A DNA stretch of 61,049 nucleotides from Acidobacteriaceae bacterium (lineage in GTDB: Bacteria; Acidobacteriota; Terriglobia; Terriglobales; Acidobacteriaceae): contig DAICZO010000307.1 of assembly GCA_027311125.1 (NCBI GenBank), forward strand, positions 1 to 61,049, given 5' to 3'. The notes under the pieces were generated by a model. It did no database searches. It had not been told where the DNA came from and was given only the letters and a program-made list of their open reading frames with translations. Shown here in pieces: positions 1 to 7,568 of this stretch; position 1 is the first letter of the stretch; every line of letters starts with the position of its first letter. Made by a program: the position numbers and the translations under genes.

Positions 1-1849
1 GATTAGACGTCAAGTACCACTTCGGAAGATACTGCCCGAGGGGTTGCGACTGGGACGCTTCTTCTGGCCTGAGATTACAAGAGAAAAGAAGTTGATTCCC
101 CTATCTACGTTAGGTGTGGTTATGACCGTTGTGCTCACAACACTTGGTCCATGGCCTTTGAAGTACATTTTTAACCTACTTTTTCTCTCTACAGGATATA
201 AGCACTCAAGTGTACCTCCAGCATGGTTGTTATTGTTCCATACGACCACACTCTTGATCGGCCTTGCAAGTGCGATGGTGCTCTTAGCCGGTCTGGCAGC
301 AGTGAGTGATTACTACACAACTATATTAATGACACGAGCGGTATCACGAATTATGTCCAGGATACGTTCGCGACTCTTCACCCATGTTGCGAATCTATCT
401 TTGTCGTTCCATGCAAGAAATCGAACAGGCGATTTGATGGCACGTGTTACGTCCGATGTGGATCGTCTGCGGGAGGTGATCGTATCGGCCGCGCTGCCTC
501 TGGTGACCAATTGTGCTAGTCTGCTGTCAATGCTGGGGGTGATGTTCTGGGTTAACTGGCGTCTTGGAACGATCGCAGTGATGGCGATTCCTTTGTTCTT
601 ATTCTCCTCGGGTAGATTAGCTACTCGCATCCATACTGCCTCGGGAAGCCAGCGTAAACGAGAAGGTGCTATGGCTGCCACGACTGCAGAGACCATCTCA
701 TCCATGAGAGTTGTACAGGCGCTCTCGCTACAAGAGAAGTTCTCTACATTCTTTACTGGTGAGACACTAAAAAATCAGACAGAGATCGATGAAACGCAGA
801 AGTTGACTGCAGGGTTAGAACGACTTGTTGAGCTACTTGTTGCCTGCACTACAGCAATTATTCTGTACTTAGGGGCGAAGATGGTCCTGTCTGGCAAGCT
901 TACGCCAGGAGACTTAGTTGTATTTATGAGTTATCTCAGGACGGCGTTTCGTCCGATGCGTCAGCTTGCCAAATATCTCGGACAGATCGCGAAGGCATTG
1001 GCTTCGGGTGAGCGAATCATTGAATTATTGGAGACGGTGCCGGACATCCGTGATCGTGACGATGCTGTCGAGGCGCCTGTATTTGTAGGAACGGTAAAAT
1101 TTGACAACGTTTCTTTCGGCTATGATCCCGAGCATCTTGTGCTTCGCGGCGTGAGTTTTGAGGTCTCTGCTGGAGAGCGTCTTGCACTAGCAGGGCCATC
1201 AGGCAGTGGTAAGTCCACAATCGTAAGTCTTTTATTGCGTTTATATGATCCAACTGACGGTTGCATTCTCATTGATGGCCGCGACCTACGAGAATATAAA
1301 GTGCAGAGCTTGCGAACACAACTGGGTGTCGTGATGCAAGAAAGCCTCCTGTTTGATGCGAGTCTGAAAGAAAATATTGCCAATGGTGCAAGGAACGCCA
1401 GTGATGAGCAGATCATAGAATCAGCTAAGGTCGCTAACGCGCATGACTTTATCACTCGACTACCACAAGGTTACAACACAATGGCAGGAGAACGTGGGGC
1501 GGGACTGTCTGGTGGCCAGAAGCAACGGGTTGCCATTGCTAGGGCAGTAGTTCGCGGTGCTCCGATCCTTATCTGTGATGAGCCAACAACCGGACTCGAT
1601 CAAGTAAATGAGCGCGAAGTATCGCATGCACTTCGCAATGCAAGCCAAGGACGTACAGCGTTGTTGGTCACTCATGATTTACAGGCTGCTAGCGAATGCG
1701 ATCGTATTTTATATCTAGAGAACGGTGTGATTATAGAGCAGGGGAGTCACACTCAACTAATGCAACTAGACAGACGATATGCACAGGTATATCGCGCAGC
1801 AGCTCGTGTTACGAATGCATCTCCATCTGCAGAACTAGTTGAGGCTTAG
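1..1849 (+). CDS. ABC exporter, membrane-ATPase fusion (5' end may lie outside the window)
   Basis: This is a type IV (MsbA/HlyB-like) half-transporter with its membrane domain and ATPase in one chain. It would act as a dimer in the inner membrane, exporting a lipid, glycan precursor or peptide. The N-terminal ~330 residues hold the transmembrane helices. The ATPase follows, with Walker A GPSGSGKST near residue 384 (counted from a TTG at 44), signature LSGGQ near 488, Walker B ILICDEPT and a switch histidine in LLVTHD. The frame stays open from the TTG at 44 back to base 2 without a stop, so the true start may be upstream; 44 is only the first possible start here. The next gene overlaps or abuts the stop. 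Its neighbours suggest a role in envelope glycan or lipid export, but the substrate cannot be read from sequence. Confidence 0.85.
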   Translation, partial: IRRQVPLRKILPEGLRLGRFFWPEITREKKLIPLSTLGVVMTVVLTTLGPWPLKYIFNLLFLSTGYKHSSVPPAWLLLFHTTTLLIGLASAMVLLAGLAAVSDYYTTILMTRAVSRIMSRIRSRLFTHVANLSLSFHARNRTGDLMARVTSDVDRLREVIVSAALPLVTNCASLLSMLGVMFWVNWRLGTIAVMAIPLFLFSSGRLATRIHTASGSQRKREGAMAATTAETISSMRVVQALSLQEKFSTFFTGETLKNQTEIDETQKLTAGLERLVELLVACTTAIILYLGAKMVLSGKLTPGDLVVFMSYLRTAFRPMRQLAKYLGQIAKALASGERIIELLETVPDIRDRDDAVEAPVFVGTVKFDNVSFGYDPEHLVLRGVSFEVSAGERLALAGPSGSGKSTIVSLLLRLYDPTDGCILIDGRDLREYKVQSLRTQLGVVMQESLLFDASLKENIANGARNASDEQIIESAKVANAHDFITRLPQGYNTMAGERGAGLSGGQKQRVAIARAVVRGAPILICDEPTTGLDQVNEREVSHALRNASQGRTALLVTHDLQAASECDRILYLENGVIIEQGSHTQLMQLDRRYAQVYRAAARVTNASPSAELVEA

Positions 1850-1853
1850 GGTG

Positions 1854-2918
1854 ATGACGGTCCACGATGGAAAAGTAACACGTGTAACACTCGTACGACA
1901 TGGTCAAAGCGACTTCAACGCTGATAAGAGGTTCCAGGGAAGTCTGGATGAACCACAGCTTACGACTAGAGGTTGGAAGACTGCGGTTGCGTGTGGGAAC
2001 CACCTGAATAAGAGTCACTATGACCTAATTGTATGCAGTCCGTTGCGGCGTGCCCGACAGACTGTAGAAGGGATACTTTCAACCTATGGTTCAGATAGAA
2101 TAGCGCCGCCAGTTATTTATGACGCTAGACTGCGTGAAGTACATCTCCCGGGGTGGGAGGGGCTATCTATGCAGTTGATAAAAGATAAATATCCTACTGA
2201 GTATCGGACGTGGCGAGAGAGTCCAGACCGGTTAGCATTGCAAGCGCAATTGAGTTCAGCTCAATGCAATAATTCAGAGTTTTCGCCGCTCGGAGATATG
2301 AAAGAACGTGCATGCACATTCTGGGAGGATCTACTATTGCACCGACGCGGAAAGACGGTACTGATTGTTGGTCACGGAGCTGCAATCAGTGTGATGCTTG
2401 CGGTTGCGCTGAAGCTGCCTCTAGAACATGTCCATCGTGTGCAACAGTCTAACGGTGGAGTGAGTTGTCTGGAGTTCATTGCAGATAGAACTATGCCTGC
2501 ACGAGCACTTACCATAAACCGAACACAACACCTTGGCGAGACGCTCCCAAAGATGAAAGAGGGCCGGACTGGTGTTCGTATTCTTTTATCAGGTGAGGGA
2601 TGGACTTCAAGCATACCCTGGGACTATCCAGTGCCTGGAGCATGTGTTGATATCATTCAAGGCGAAGGCTCAGCACAAATTATATCTGGTGTGCTGGAGT
2701 GTGCTGATGACCAGATCCGCACTATAGCCTGGGTTCAGCCAGCCGGCCGAGTGGAATCCGAGATGTTTTCGACATTGAGACTTGAACACTGGCAGAGTCA
2801 TGGTCTGGCAATGGAAGGAGGGGGATTGACTGTGCTGCATTATCCGTTGCGTGGCTGCAAACCAATCGTACAGGCGATGAATATACACCCAATACCTGCT
2901 AAACAATCTGAGAAGTGA
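1854..2918 (+). CDS. Histidine phosphatase family protein with extra C-terminal domain
   Basis: The N-terminal ~200 residues are a phosphoglycerate-mutase-like histidine phosphatase. The phospho-accepting histidine is in LVRHGQSDFN, the second arginine in SPLRRARQT, and the second catalytic histidine in VGHGAAISV. Such enzymes remove phosphate from sugars, nucleotides or cofactors; the substrate is not predictable. The remaining ~140 residues match no domain I recognise. The frame opens with TTG at 1839, inside the ABC gene, but ATG at 1854 (or GTG at 1851), just after the ABC stop, is the likely start. The close spacing implies co-transcription with the exporter. The gene converges on the minus-strand deacetylase gene. 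Confidence 0.82.
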   Translation: MTVHDGKVTRVTLVRHGQSDFNADKRFQGSLDEPQLTTRGWKTAVACGNHLNKSHYDLIVCSPLRRARQTVEGILSTYGSDRIAPPVIYDARLREVHLPGWEGLSMQLIKDKYPTEYRTWRESPDRLALQAQLSSAQCNNSEFSPLGDMKERACTFWEDLLLHRRGKTVLIVGHGAAISVMLAVALKLPLEHVHRVQQSNGGVSCLEFIADRTMPARALTINRTQHLGETLPKMKEGRTGVRILLSGEGWTSSIPWDYPVPGACVDIIQGEGSAQIISGVLECADDQIRTIAWVQPAGRVESEMFSTLRLEHWQSHGLAMEGGGLTVLHYPLRGCKPIVQAMNIHPIPAKQSEK

Positions 2919-2968
2919 GACATGCAATGTGGATAACTACTACATGAGCCGCTGCATTCAATGTTCCG

Positions 2969-3766
2969 CTAGCCGCAATTAGTCGATATGTCAGTGCTGC
3001 CTGGCATATAGCTAAGTGCTTCGTAGGAGCAGAGTGCTATGCCGTATGTGGAAAGTCGTTCTTTCAGTTGCGGGCTACAGAGGACCGCCATTTCCTGATC
3101 GCGCTGGTGAATGTATTTGGAGAGTGCGGGCAAAGTATGGCAAGAGTACCCCGGGTGACACATGATTTCAACTACTTCGTTTTTGAGCGCAGTCATATTT
3201 ATGGCCAAGGCCAGTAGTGAGTTGACATTGAGATTATCACCGTAGAAATCAAGCACCATGTGATCTGGACACGAGATGCTCGCTTGTCGCAATGAGAGAC
3301 GCATAGCAGGTGTAACCGCACGAGCCGGTATTGCCCGTCGCATTGCCATCTCACAGTATGCTTCGAAAACGTTTGGGAGTTTGTGTACATGATGATGGGT
3401 GTCGATATGGGTTGGTTGAATACCCAAGTCAAGTAAGAATTGATACTGTAATTGCCACTCGTAAAGAATTTCTCGGATCGATGCGTTAGCTAAAGTACTT
3501 TTTGATGGATGAAAGTTTCCATCTGGTCCGCAGAGAGTGGGAATCAGTGATGGATGAGAGAGTGGACGTCCTGTGGTGAGTTGGAGATGAGCGCCAATAC
3601 GTCGAGGGATCTTAGGAGCCCAATAACGCAGTCGTTCGGCAGCCCCCGGCACGCATGCCATTGCTGTGGTACTTGTAACTACTCCCTGTTGAATAGCGTC
3701 AACAATGCCACAAGTAACACCGTCCGTAATGCCAAAGTCGTCCGCATTGATAATTACTCGCGGCAT
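2969..3766 (-). CDS. ChbG/HpnK (YdjC) family carbohydrate deacetylase
   Basis: This is a YdjC-fold metal-dependent deacetylase of about 265 residues. The N-terminal metal-binding motif NADDFG (residues 7-12) and the histidine cluster THIDTHHHVH are the family hallmarks, and the C-terminal EIMCHPGY segment supplies another ligand. Relatives deacetylate N-acetylated sugars (ChbG, diacetylchitobiose) or hopanoid side chains (HpnK). No hopanoid genes are nearby, so a glycan role alongside the neighbouring exporter and nucleotide-sugar dehydrogenase is more likely. ATG at 3766 is preferred; a TTG three codons upstream is also open. The gene lies 64 bp downstream of the DUF4382-like lipoprotein gene on the same strand. 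Confidence 0.83.
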   Translation of the reverse strand: MPRVIINADDFGITDGVTCGIVDAIQQGVVTSTTAMACVPGAAERLRYWAPKIPRRIGAHLQLTTGRPLSHPSLIPTLCGPDGNFHPSKSTLANASIREILYEWQLQYQFLLDLGIQPTHIDTHHHVHKLPNVFEAYCEMAMRRAIPARAVTPAMRLSLRQASISCPDHMVLDFYGDNLNVNSLLALAINMTALKNEVVEIMCHPGYSCHTLPALSKYIHQRDQEMAVLCSPQLKERLSTYGIALCSYEALSYMPGSTDISTNCG

Positions 3767-3830
3767 GGAACACAATTACCTTTCTTACTATTACGTGTTG
3801 GTCAACTGTGAGCAACAATTTTGCCGTCAT

Positions 3831-5297
3831 CTATTGATCGCTGCTGGAGGGCAGACTTATTTGATCACTAGCAAGGGTGGGCGTGGGCGACGTATTGAAC
3901 AATGGACCGGTAACGCTTACGCTCTGTCCATTGGTGAGCGAAGGAAAACTCGCTGGGGTGAGGTTGCGATAGAAAGTACCAGCGCCGGCCTGGATAGTGG
4001 TAAGGGAGGTGATTGGAGATGAGTTGTCCTGCTCTGCAGCGTAATTAGTTAGAGTGAAGGTTTGGTTGCTACTTAGCGCTGAGATCGTTCCGCTTGCTGT
4101 ATAGTCTGTGAGCAGGACCTGAGATGAAGATACGTTTGGTAACTGACTTGACATAACGACATCGATGAGTACCGTCTGGCCGACGACCATGTCGTTGAGA
4201 CTGCTAAACGAGGTTCCACTGCTGACTGCTGGATACCCTGTGGAGTTGATTCCAAATACGGATCCTGGCTGCAGTGTGACTATTACCGTGCTCTCGTCCG
4301 GCGATGGGCTACTTGTGAAGCCGAAAGACTTATCAACCAGTAGCTGAAAGCTGTTGGTGGGTTGGGAGATAGAGCTAACTGTTCCCTGTAACAGTTTTGT
4401 ATTAGACATATCAGCATACGATATGCTTTCAGCATGTACGGCTCCAGCAGGAGTTAGACTAAGGTTCGCAACGATAATTTCTCCAGCAGCTATACATGAG
4501 TTGTTATTGGCAGGACAGATCGTGAGTGGGTAGTTGAATACAGTCCCTGAATCAACTGTTATAACGGGTAACACATCATTGGTTTCATTCAACAAGACTA
4601 ACTGTCCGTTAGCTATTGATTGAACTACTCCTATTGCTGCGTCCAGAGGTGTGTTTCCGTTATTAAGATTAGTACTTGAGGTGCCAACTTGATTGGGGCC
4701 TGTGTTGACCCCGCTGCTAAAGTCAAGGCTGTCATCGGACTGGAGTATTTTACCGACAGCCAAGGTGAGGGCGAAGCTGGTTGTTTTGCCAGATGTAACC
4801 GTTAGAGGTAGGACACCGGTACTTATATTTGCTTGACCAGTTGTCAAAGCAGGTACAAAGGTACACGTGCTCTGCGCAGCGCAGGATCCTCCAGGAATGG
4901 CGAGTGGAGTACCAGAAGTATTGCTAACTGAGAGAGATGGAGTGGAGAATGAAACAGCCAAGCTTGAATATGTTCCAGCAGGCACGGATGCTGTTGCTAA
5001 GAAGGCGGATCCAGTGGTGATGTTGGCTAAATCTAGCGTTACTGGAGTCGTCATCAGTTGTACATTCCCTGGATTGAGAACGGCACTCGTTATCTGGAGC
5101 CGGAGTGACTGCACCGTGGCTAACGTTGACGGTGTGCTTTGGGCGACAATACTGAGGCTACCGTTGGTGGCTTGCGCGATTGCGGCAGGTGTCGCTACCG
5201 AGATACCAGTGCAGCCGCTCAGTAGAAGTACAGTTACTGCTGCTACGCCAGTTGATAAATATTCAATTAGAGAATTAGGGCTACGTGCATGACCCAT
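3831..5297 (-). CDS. DUF4382/DUF5666-like lipoprotein
   Basis: A 488-residue exported lipoprotein. The signal peptide (about residues 14-28) ends in lipobox LLSGC, so the mature protein is probably anchored in the outer membrane. Residues ~40-170 resemble DUF4382 (a beta-rich domain of GSLSIVAQSTP type, rich in Ser, Thr and Val). The C-terminal ~250 residues consist of DUF5666-like repeats with short beta strands such as LLQGTVSSI and ASGTISALS. Function is unknown; similar proteins are common in Acidobacteriota. The start ATG at 5297 has GAGG eight bases upstream. The low-complexity Ser/Thr/Asn composition is typical of secreted beta proteins. Confidence 0.75.
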   Translation of the reverse strand: MGHARSPNSLIEYLSTGVAAVTVLLLSGCTGISVATPAAIAQATNGSLSIVAQSTPSTLATVQSLRLQITSAVLNPGNVQLMTTPVTLDLANITTGSAFLATASVPAGTYSSLAVSFSTPSLSVSNTSGTPLAIPGGSCAAQSTCTFVPALTTGQANISTGVLPLTVTSGKTTSFALTLAVGKILQSDDSLDFSSGVNTGPNQVGTSSTNLNNGNTPLDAAIGVVQSIANGQLVLLNETNDVLPVITVDSGTVFNYPLTICPANNNSCIAAGEIIVANLSLTPAGAVHAESISYADMSNTKLLQGTVSSISQPTNSFQLLVDKSFGFTSSPSPDESTVIVTLQPGSVFGINSTGYPAVSSGTSFSSLNDMVVGQTVLIDVVMSSQLPNVSSSQVLLTDYTASGTISALSSNQTFTLTNYAAEQDNSSPITSLTTIQAGAGTFYRNLTPASFPSLTNGQSVSVTGPLFNTSPTPTLASDQISLPSSSDQ

Positions 5298-5406
5298 AGA
5301 AATAACCTCATTGTTTAGATTATTAAGTGTATCAACAAGCTATAAAAATAGACTAGTTATATATTAAGTCAAATGATACGAGCTTAATATGCAATGCAAT
5401 GCTTGA

Positions 5407-6780
5407 CTAGCAACGTAAGATCTTGTCTGAGATGATGGATCTGGTTGCATTGCGAGTATCGATTACTAATCTGGATTCATGAACGATCTGTTTTATGTCA
5501 TAGTAGCTGTGGTCGGTGGCGATCAGGACACAGTCAAACCGTTCCAGATTATGGAGGGGTGTGCTTTCCATCTCCAGATTGTAGTGTCGTCCACGCCCGA
5601 CCCTAGGGAAGAAGGGATCGTTGTATTCCACCTTCGCACCTTCTAGGCTGAGTAACTCTATGATTCGCAATGAAGGCGATTCGCGTAGATCGTCAACATC
5701 CCGTTTGTATGCTAGCCCCAGCAGTAGGATGGATGCCCCCCGCAGGGTTTTGCCATGGCGCACAAGTGCTAAACGGGTAGTATCTACGACATAATCAGGC
5801 ATTGACTCATTGACTTCGCCTGCGAGTTCGATAAATCGTGTAGTGAACCCGAATTGTTTTGCCTTCCAGGTCAGGTAAAAGGGGTCGACAGGAATACAGT
5901 GTCCACCAACACCAGGTCCTGGGTAGAATGCCTGGAATCCAAAGGGTTTTGTTGCTGCTGCATTGATCACCTCCCAGACATCAATACCCATGGGTTCACA
6001 CAGCTGTTTCAACTCGTTTACGAGAGCGATATTGACGGAGCGGTAGATATTTTCGAGTAGCTTAGTCATCTCGGCGGTTGCAGGGGACGAGACTGGGACA
6101 GTTCTCGTAAAGATGCTGCCATAGAGCGCACTGGCAGCAGTACGTGCACGGTCGTCAATTGTACCGATAATCTTGGGAATATCTTTTCTGGGAGTAACCA
6201 TATTACCTGGATCTTCGCGCTCTGGTGAGAAGGCGACCATGACTCCATTAAGGATTCCGTTGGTCGCACCATGGTCTGTTGATCGCAGGACGCGCACGCC
6301 ACGATGTGCTCCATGACGGTTGATTGTCTCCACCACGATCTCTTCTGTGGTACCTGGGTAGGTGGTGCTTTCGAGGATAACCATTTGACCGTCACGGAGG
6401 AAAGGCGCTATGGACTCCATGGTGGAGATGACATAACTCATGTCTGGGGTGTGATCGTGATGTAGGGGAGTTGGAACGCAGATCAGGACGACATCCACGT
6501 CGGCGATTTGGGAGAATTCGGATGTGGCACGGAATCCGGAGGCCTGTGCTGCTTGAATATGCGATGGTTCAATACGATGTATGTAGCTCTGTCCGCGATT
6601 GAGACAGGCAACTTTCTCGGAGTCGATATCAAAGCCGCGGACGGCTAATCCAGTCTCACTAAACATAAGGGTGAGCGGTAGACCAACATAGCCCAAGCCG
6701 ACGATTCCGACTACAGCAGTTCGATCTTCGATTTTGTTAACCCATTTCTGCAGGTCGGATGTGGTGCATGCTTCGATCAT
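5407..6780 (-). CDS. Nucleotide-sugar (UDP-GlcNAc/ManNAc type) dehydrogenase
   Basis: This is a UDP-glucose/GDP-mannose dehydrogenase superfamily enzyme of the WbpA/WecC/TviB branch. It oxidises a UDP-N-acetylhexosamine twice at C6 with NAD to give a uronic acid for capsule, O-antigen or exopolysaccharide. Visible are the Rossmann motif GIVGLGYVGLP near residue 23, the central GVGGHCIPVDP with catalytic Cys near residue 295, and the C-terminal GLAYKRDVDDLRESPS. The frame is open for 127 codons upstream, but ATG at 6780 is preceded by AGGAG at good spacing and gives a family-typical 457 residues. It lies 68 bp downstream of a small secreted-protein gene and probably shares its sigma-54 type promoter. 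Confidence 0.88.
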   Translation of the reverse strand: MIEACTTSDLQKWVNKIEDRTAVVGIVGLGYVGLPLTLMFSETGLAVRGFDIDSEKVACLNRGQSYIHRIEPSHIQAAQASGFRATSEFSQIADVDVVLICVPTPLHHDHTPDMSYVISTMESIAPFLRDGQMVILESTTYPGTTEEIVVETINRHGAHRGVRVLRSTDHGATNGILNGVMVAFSPEREDPGNMVTPRKDIPKIIGTIDDRARTAASALYGSIFTRTVPVSSPATAEMTKLLENIYRSVNIALVNELKQLCEPMGIDVWEVINAAATKPFGFQAFYPGPGVGGHCIPVDPFYLTWKAKQFGFTTRFIELAGEVNESMPDYVVDTTRLALVRHGKTLRGASILLLGLAYKRDVDDLRESPSLRIIELLSLEGAKVEYNDPFFPRVGRGRHYNLEMESTPLHNLERFDCVLIATDHSYYDIKQIVHESRLVIDTRNATRSIISDKILRC

Positions 6781-6847
6781 TGAGCGCTCCTGGTAATACA
6801 CGTTGTAGTGGTCGATAGCTTTGAGGGCATTAAGCTGATCGTGGTGT

Positions 6848-7258
6848 TCATTGTGTCTGGATTCGTGGTTCTGCATCGTTATTTGAGTCGTTGACACGAT
6901 CACGACGTTTGGACCTGTGAGTGCCCTTTGTAGGGGACTTACTTCTGCGTCGCATGAGTTCGTTTGCTTTAGGCGTTGATGGGTTGAGCCAGGTTCGTGA
7001 TGCTTCGAGTGGTGTAATGCTAGCTCGAATTGTGGAGTTGGGGCTAAACCGTCCTGACCATTCAGAGATGTTGTGCAAGAGATATGGGGCGATGTTCTGC
7101 GGAGGAGTGAGGGGTGCATCTGTAGAAGTTCGATTGGTAGTGGGTTGAGTAGTTGATGCAAGACTGCCAGTGCTGCCGAAGGGGCTAACCAACAATGTCG
7201 AGAGGGCAGCTACCTGGGCGAGAGCGCATGCATTGCGGCGGCAGGATGTGTTCTCCAT
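6848..7258 (-). CDS. Small secreted protein, unknown
   Basis: An unrecognised protein of about 136 residues. ATG at 7258 has GAGGAG nine bases upstream; an in-frame ATG at 7267 touches that ribosome site and is less likely. Residues ~10-35 look like a signal peptide (ALAQVAALSTLLVSPFG), followed by a Thr/Pro/Ser-rich stretch and a very basic tail (MRRRSKSPTKG). No domain or catalytic motif is visible. Support comes from the ribosome site, the signal peptide and a sigma-54 type promoter 40-60 bp upstream. It may be co-transcribed with the nucleotide-sugar dehydrogenase. The alternative is that this is an untranslated leader of that gene. Confidence 0.45.
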   Translation of the reverse strand: MENTSCRRNACALAQVAALSTLLVSPFGSTGSLASTTQPTTNRTSTDAPLTPPQNIAPYLLHNISEWSGRFSPNSTIRASITPLEASRTWLNPSTPKANELMRRRSKSPTKGTHRSKRRDRVNDSNNDAEPRIQTQ

Positions 7259-7300
7259 AGTTGCCATCTCCTCACAGTCAATGTGACTACACGGGTGAAT

Positions 7301-7317
7301 AGCACCTGTCCTACCAA
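7301..7317 (-). promoter_or_regulatory. Candidate sigma-54 promoter (leftward)
   Basis: Read on the minus strand the element is TTGG-N10-GC: GG at 7315-7314 and GC at 7303-7302, with an A at the conserved place after GG and TGCT at the -12 end. The predicted start near 7290 leaves a ~32-base leader containing the GAGGAG site of the 7258 gene. It is a weaker match than the rightward element. Confidence 0.5.
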
Positions 7318-7382
7318 ATGGAGTATGAAGTAAAAAGCCTAGAATCAATTGTTTAGAGAGAGTGAAGTGTTGATGCGATGAG

Positions 7383-7448
7383 AAAGGGACACACGTAGTG
7401 TGTCAAAGGGACACACTGTGTTGATTGGGAACAGTGCTGTGTCAAGGG
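7383..7448. promoter_or_regulatory. Inverted/direct repeat operator, likely enhancer-binding-protein site
   Basis: A perfect palindrome, GACACAC-N3-GTGTGTC, lies at 7388-7404. The 12-mer AAAGGGACACAC occurs at 7383-7394 and again at 7405-7416, exactly 22 bp (two helical turns) apart. A further half site, TGTGTC followed by AAGGG, is at 7438-7448. The array sits about 106 bp upstream of the predicted leftward start and 163 bp upstream of the rightward one, which are usual distances for NtrC-type activator sites. The obvious candidate binder is the response regulator at 9114. Confidence 0.65.
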
Positions 7449-7531
7449 TGTGATTCTGTGTGAAGGCCGGCCAAGTATACGTAAGTGTTTTCGTTTGAGG
7501 GTCTTCAGGTTTTGTTGTGCTTTGATACAGT

Positions 7532-7548
7532 TTGGCAATCTGATTGCT
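7532..7548 (+). promoter_or_regulatory. Candidate sigma-54 promoter (rightward)
   Basis: TTGGCA at 7532-7537 and TTGCT at 7544-7548 give GG-N10-GC, matching the sigma-54 consensus at almost all conserved positions apart from the bases after TGGCA. Predicted initiation is near 7559, only about ten bases before the ATG at 7569, with GGA at the very start of the transcript. Confidence 0.7.
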
Positions 7549-7568
7549 ATGATTCAATCGGATAAGTA

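Noticed and set aside
2969-3766. HpnK hopanoid-specific assignment for the YdjC-family gene
   Set aside because: No hopanoid biosynthesis genes are nearby; the family also contains sugar deacetylases, which fit the context better.
4867-5292. 141-residue plus-strand frame antisense to the DUF4382-like lipoprotein
   Set aside because: No ribosome site or known motif; the minus-strand frame has a lipobox and a Shine-Dalgarno.
6921-7148. 75-residue plus-strand frame opposite the small secreted protein
   Set aside because: The minus-strand frame has the ribosome site, signal peptide and promoter; this one has none.
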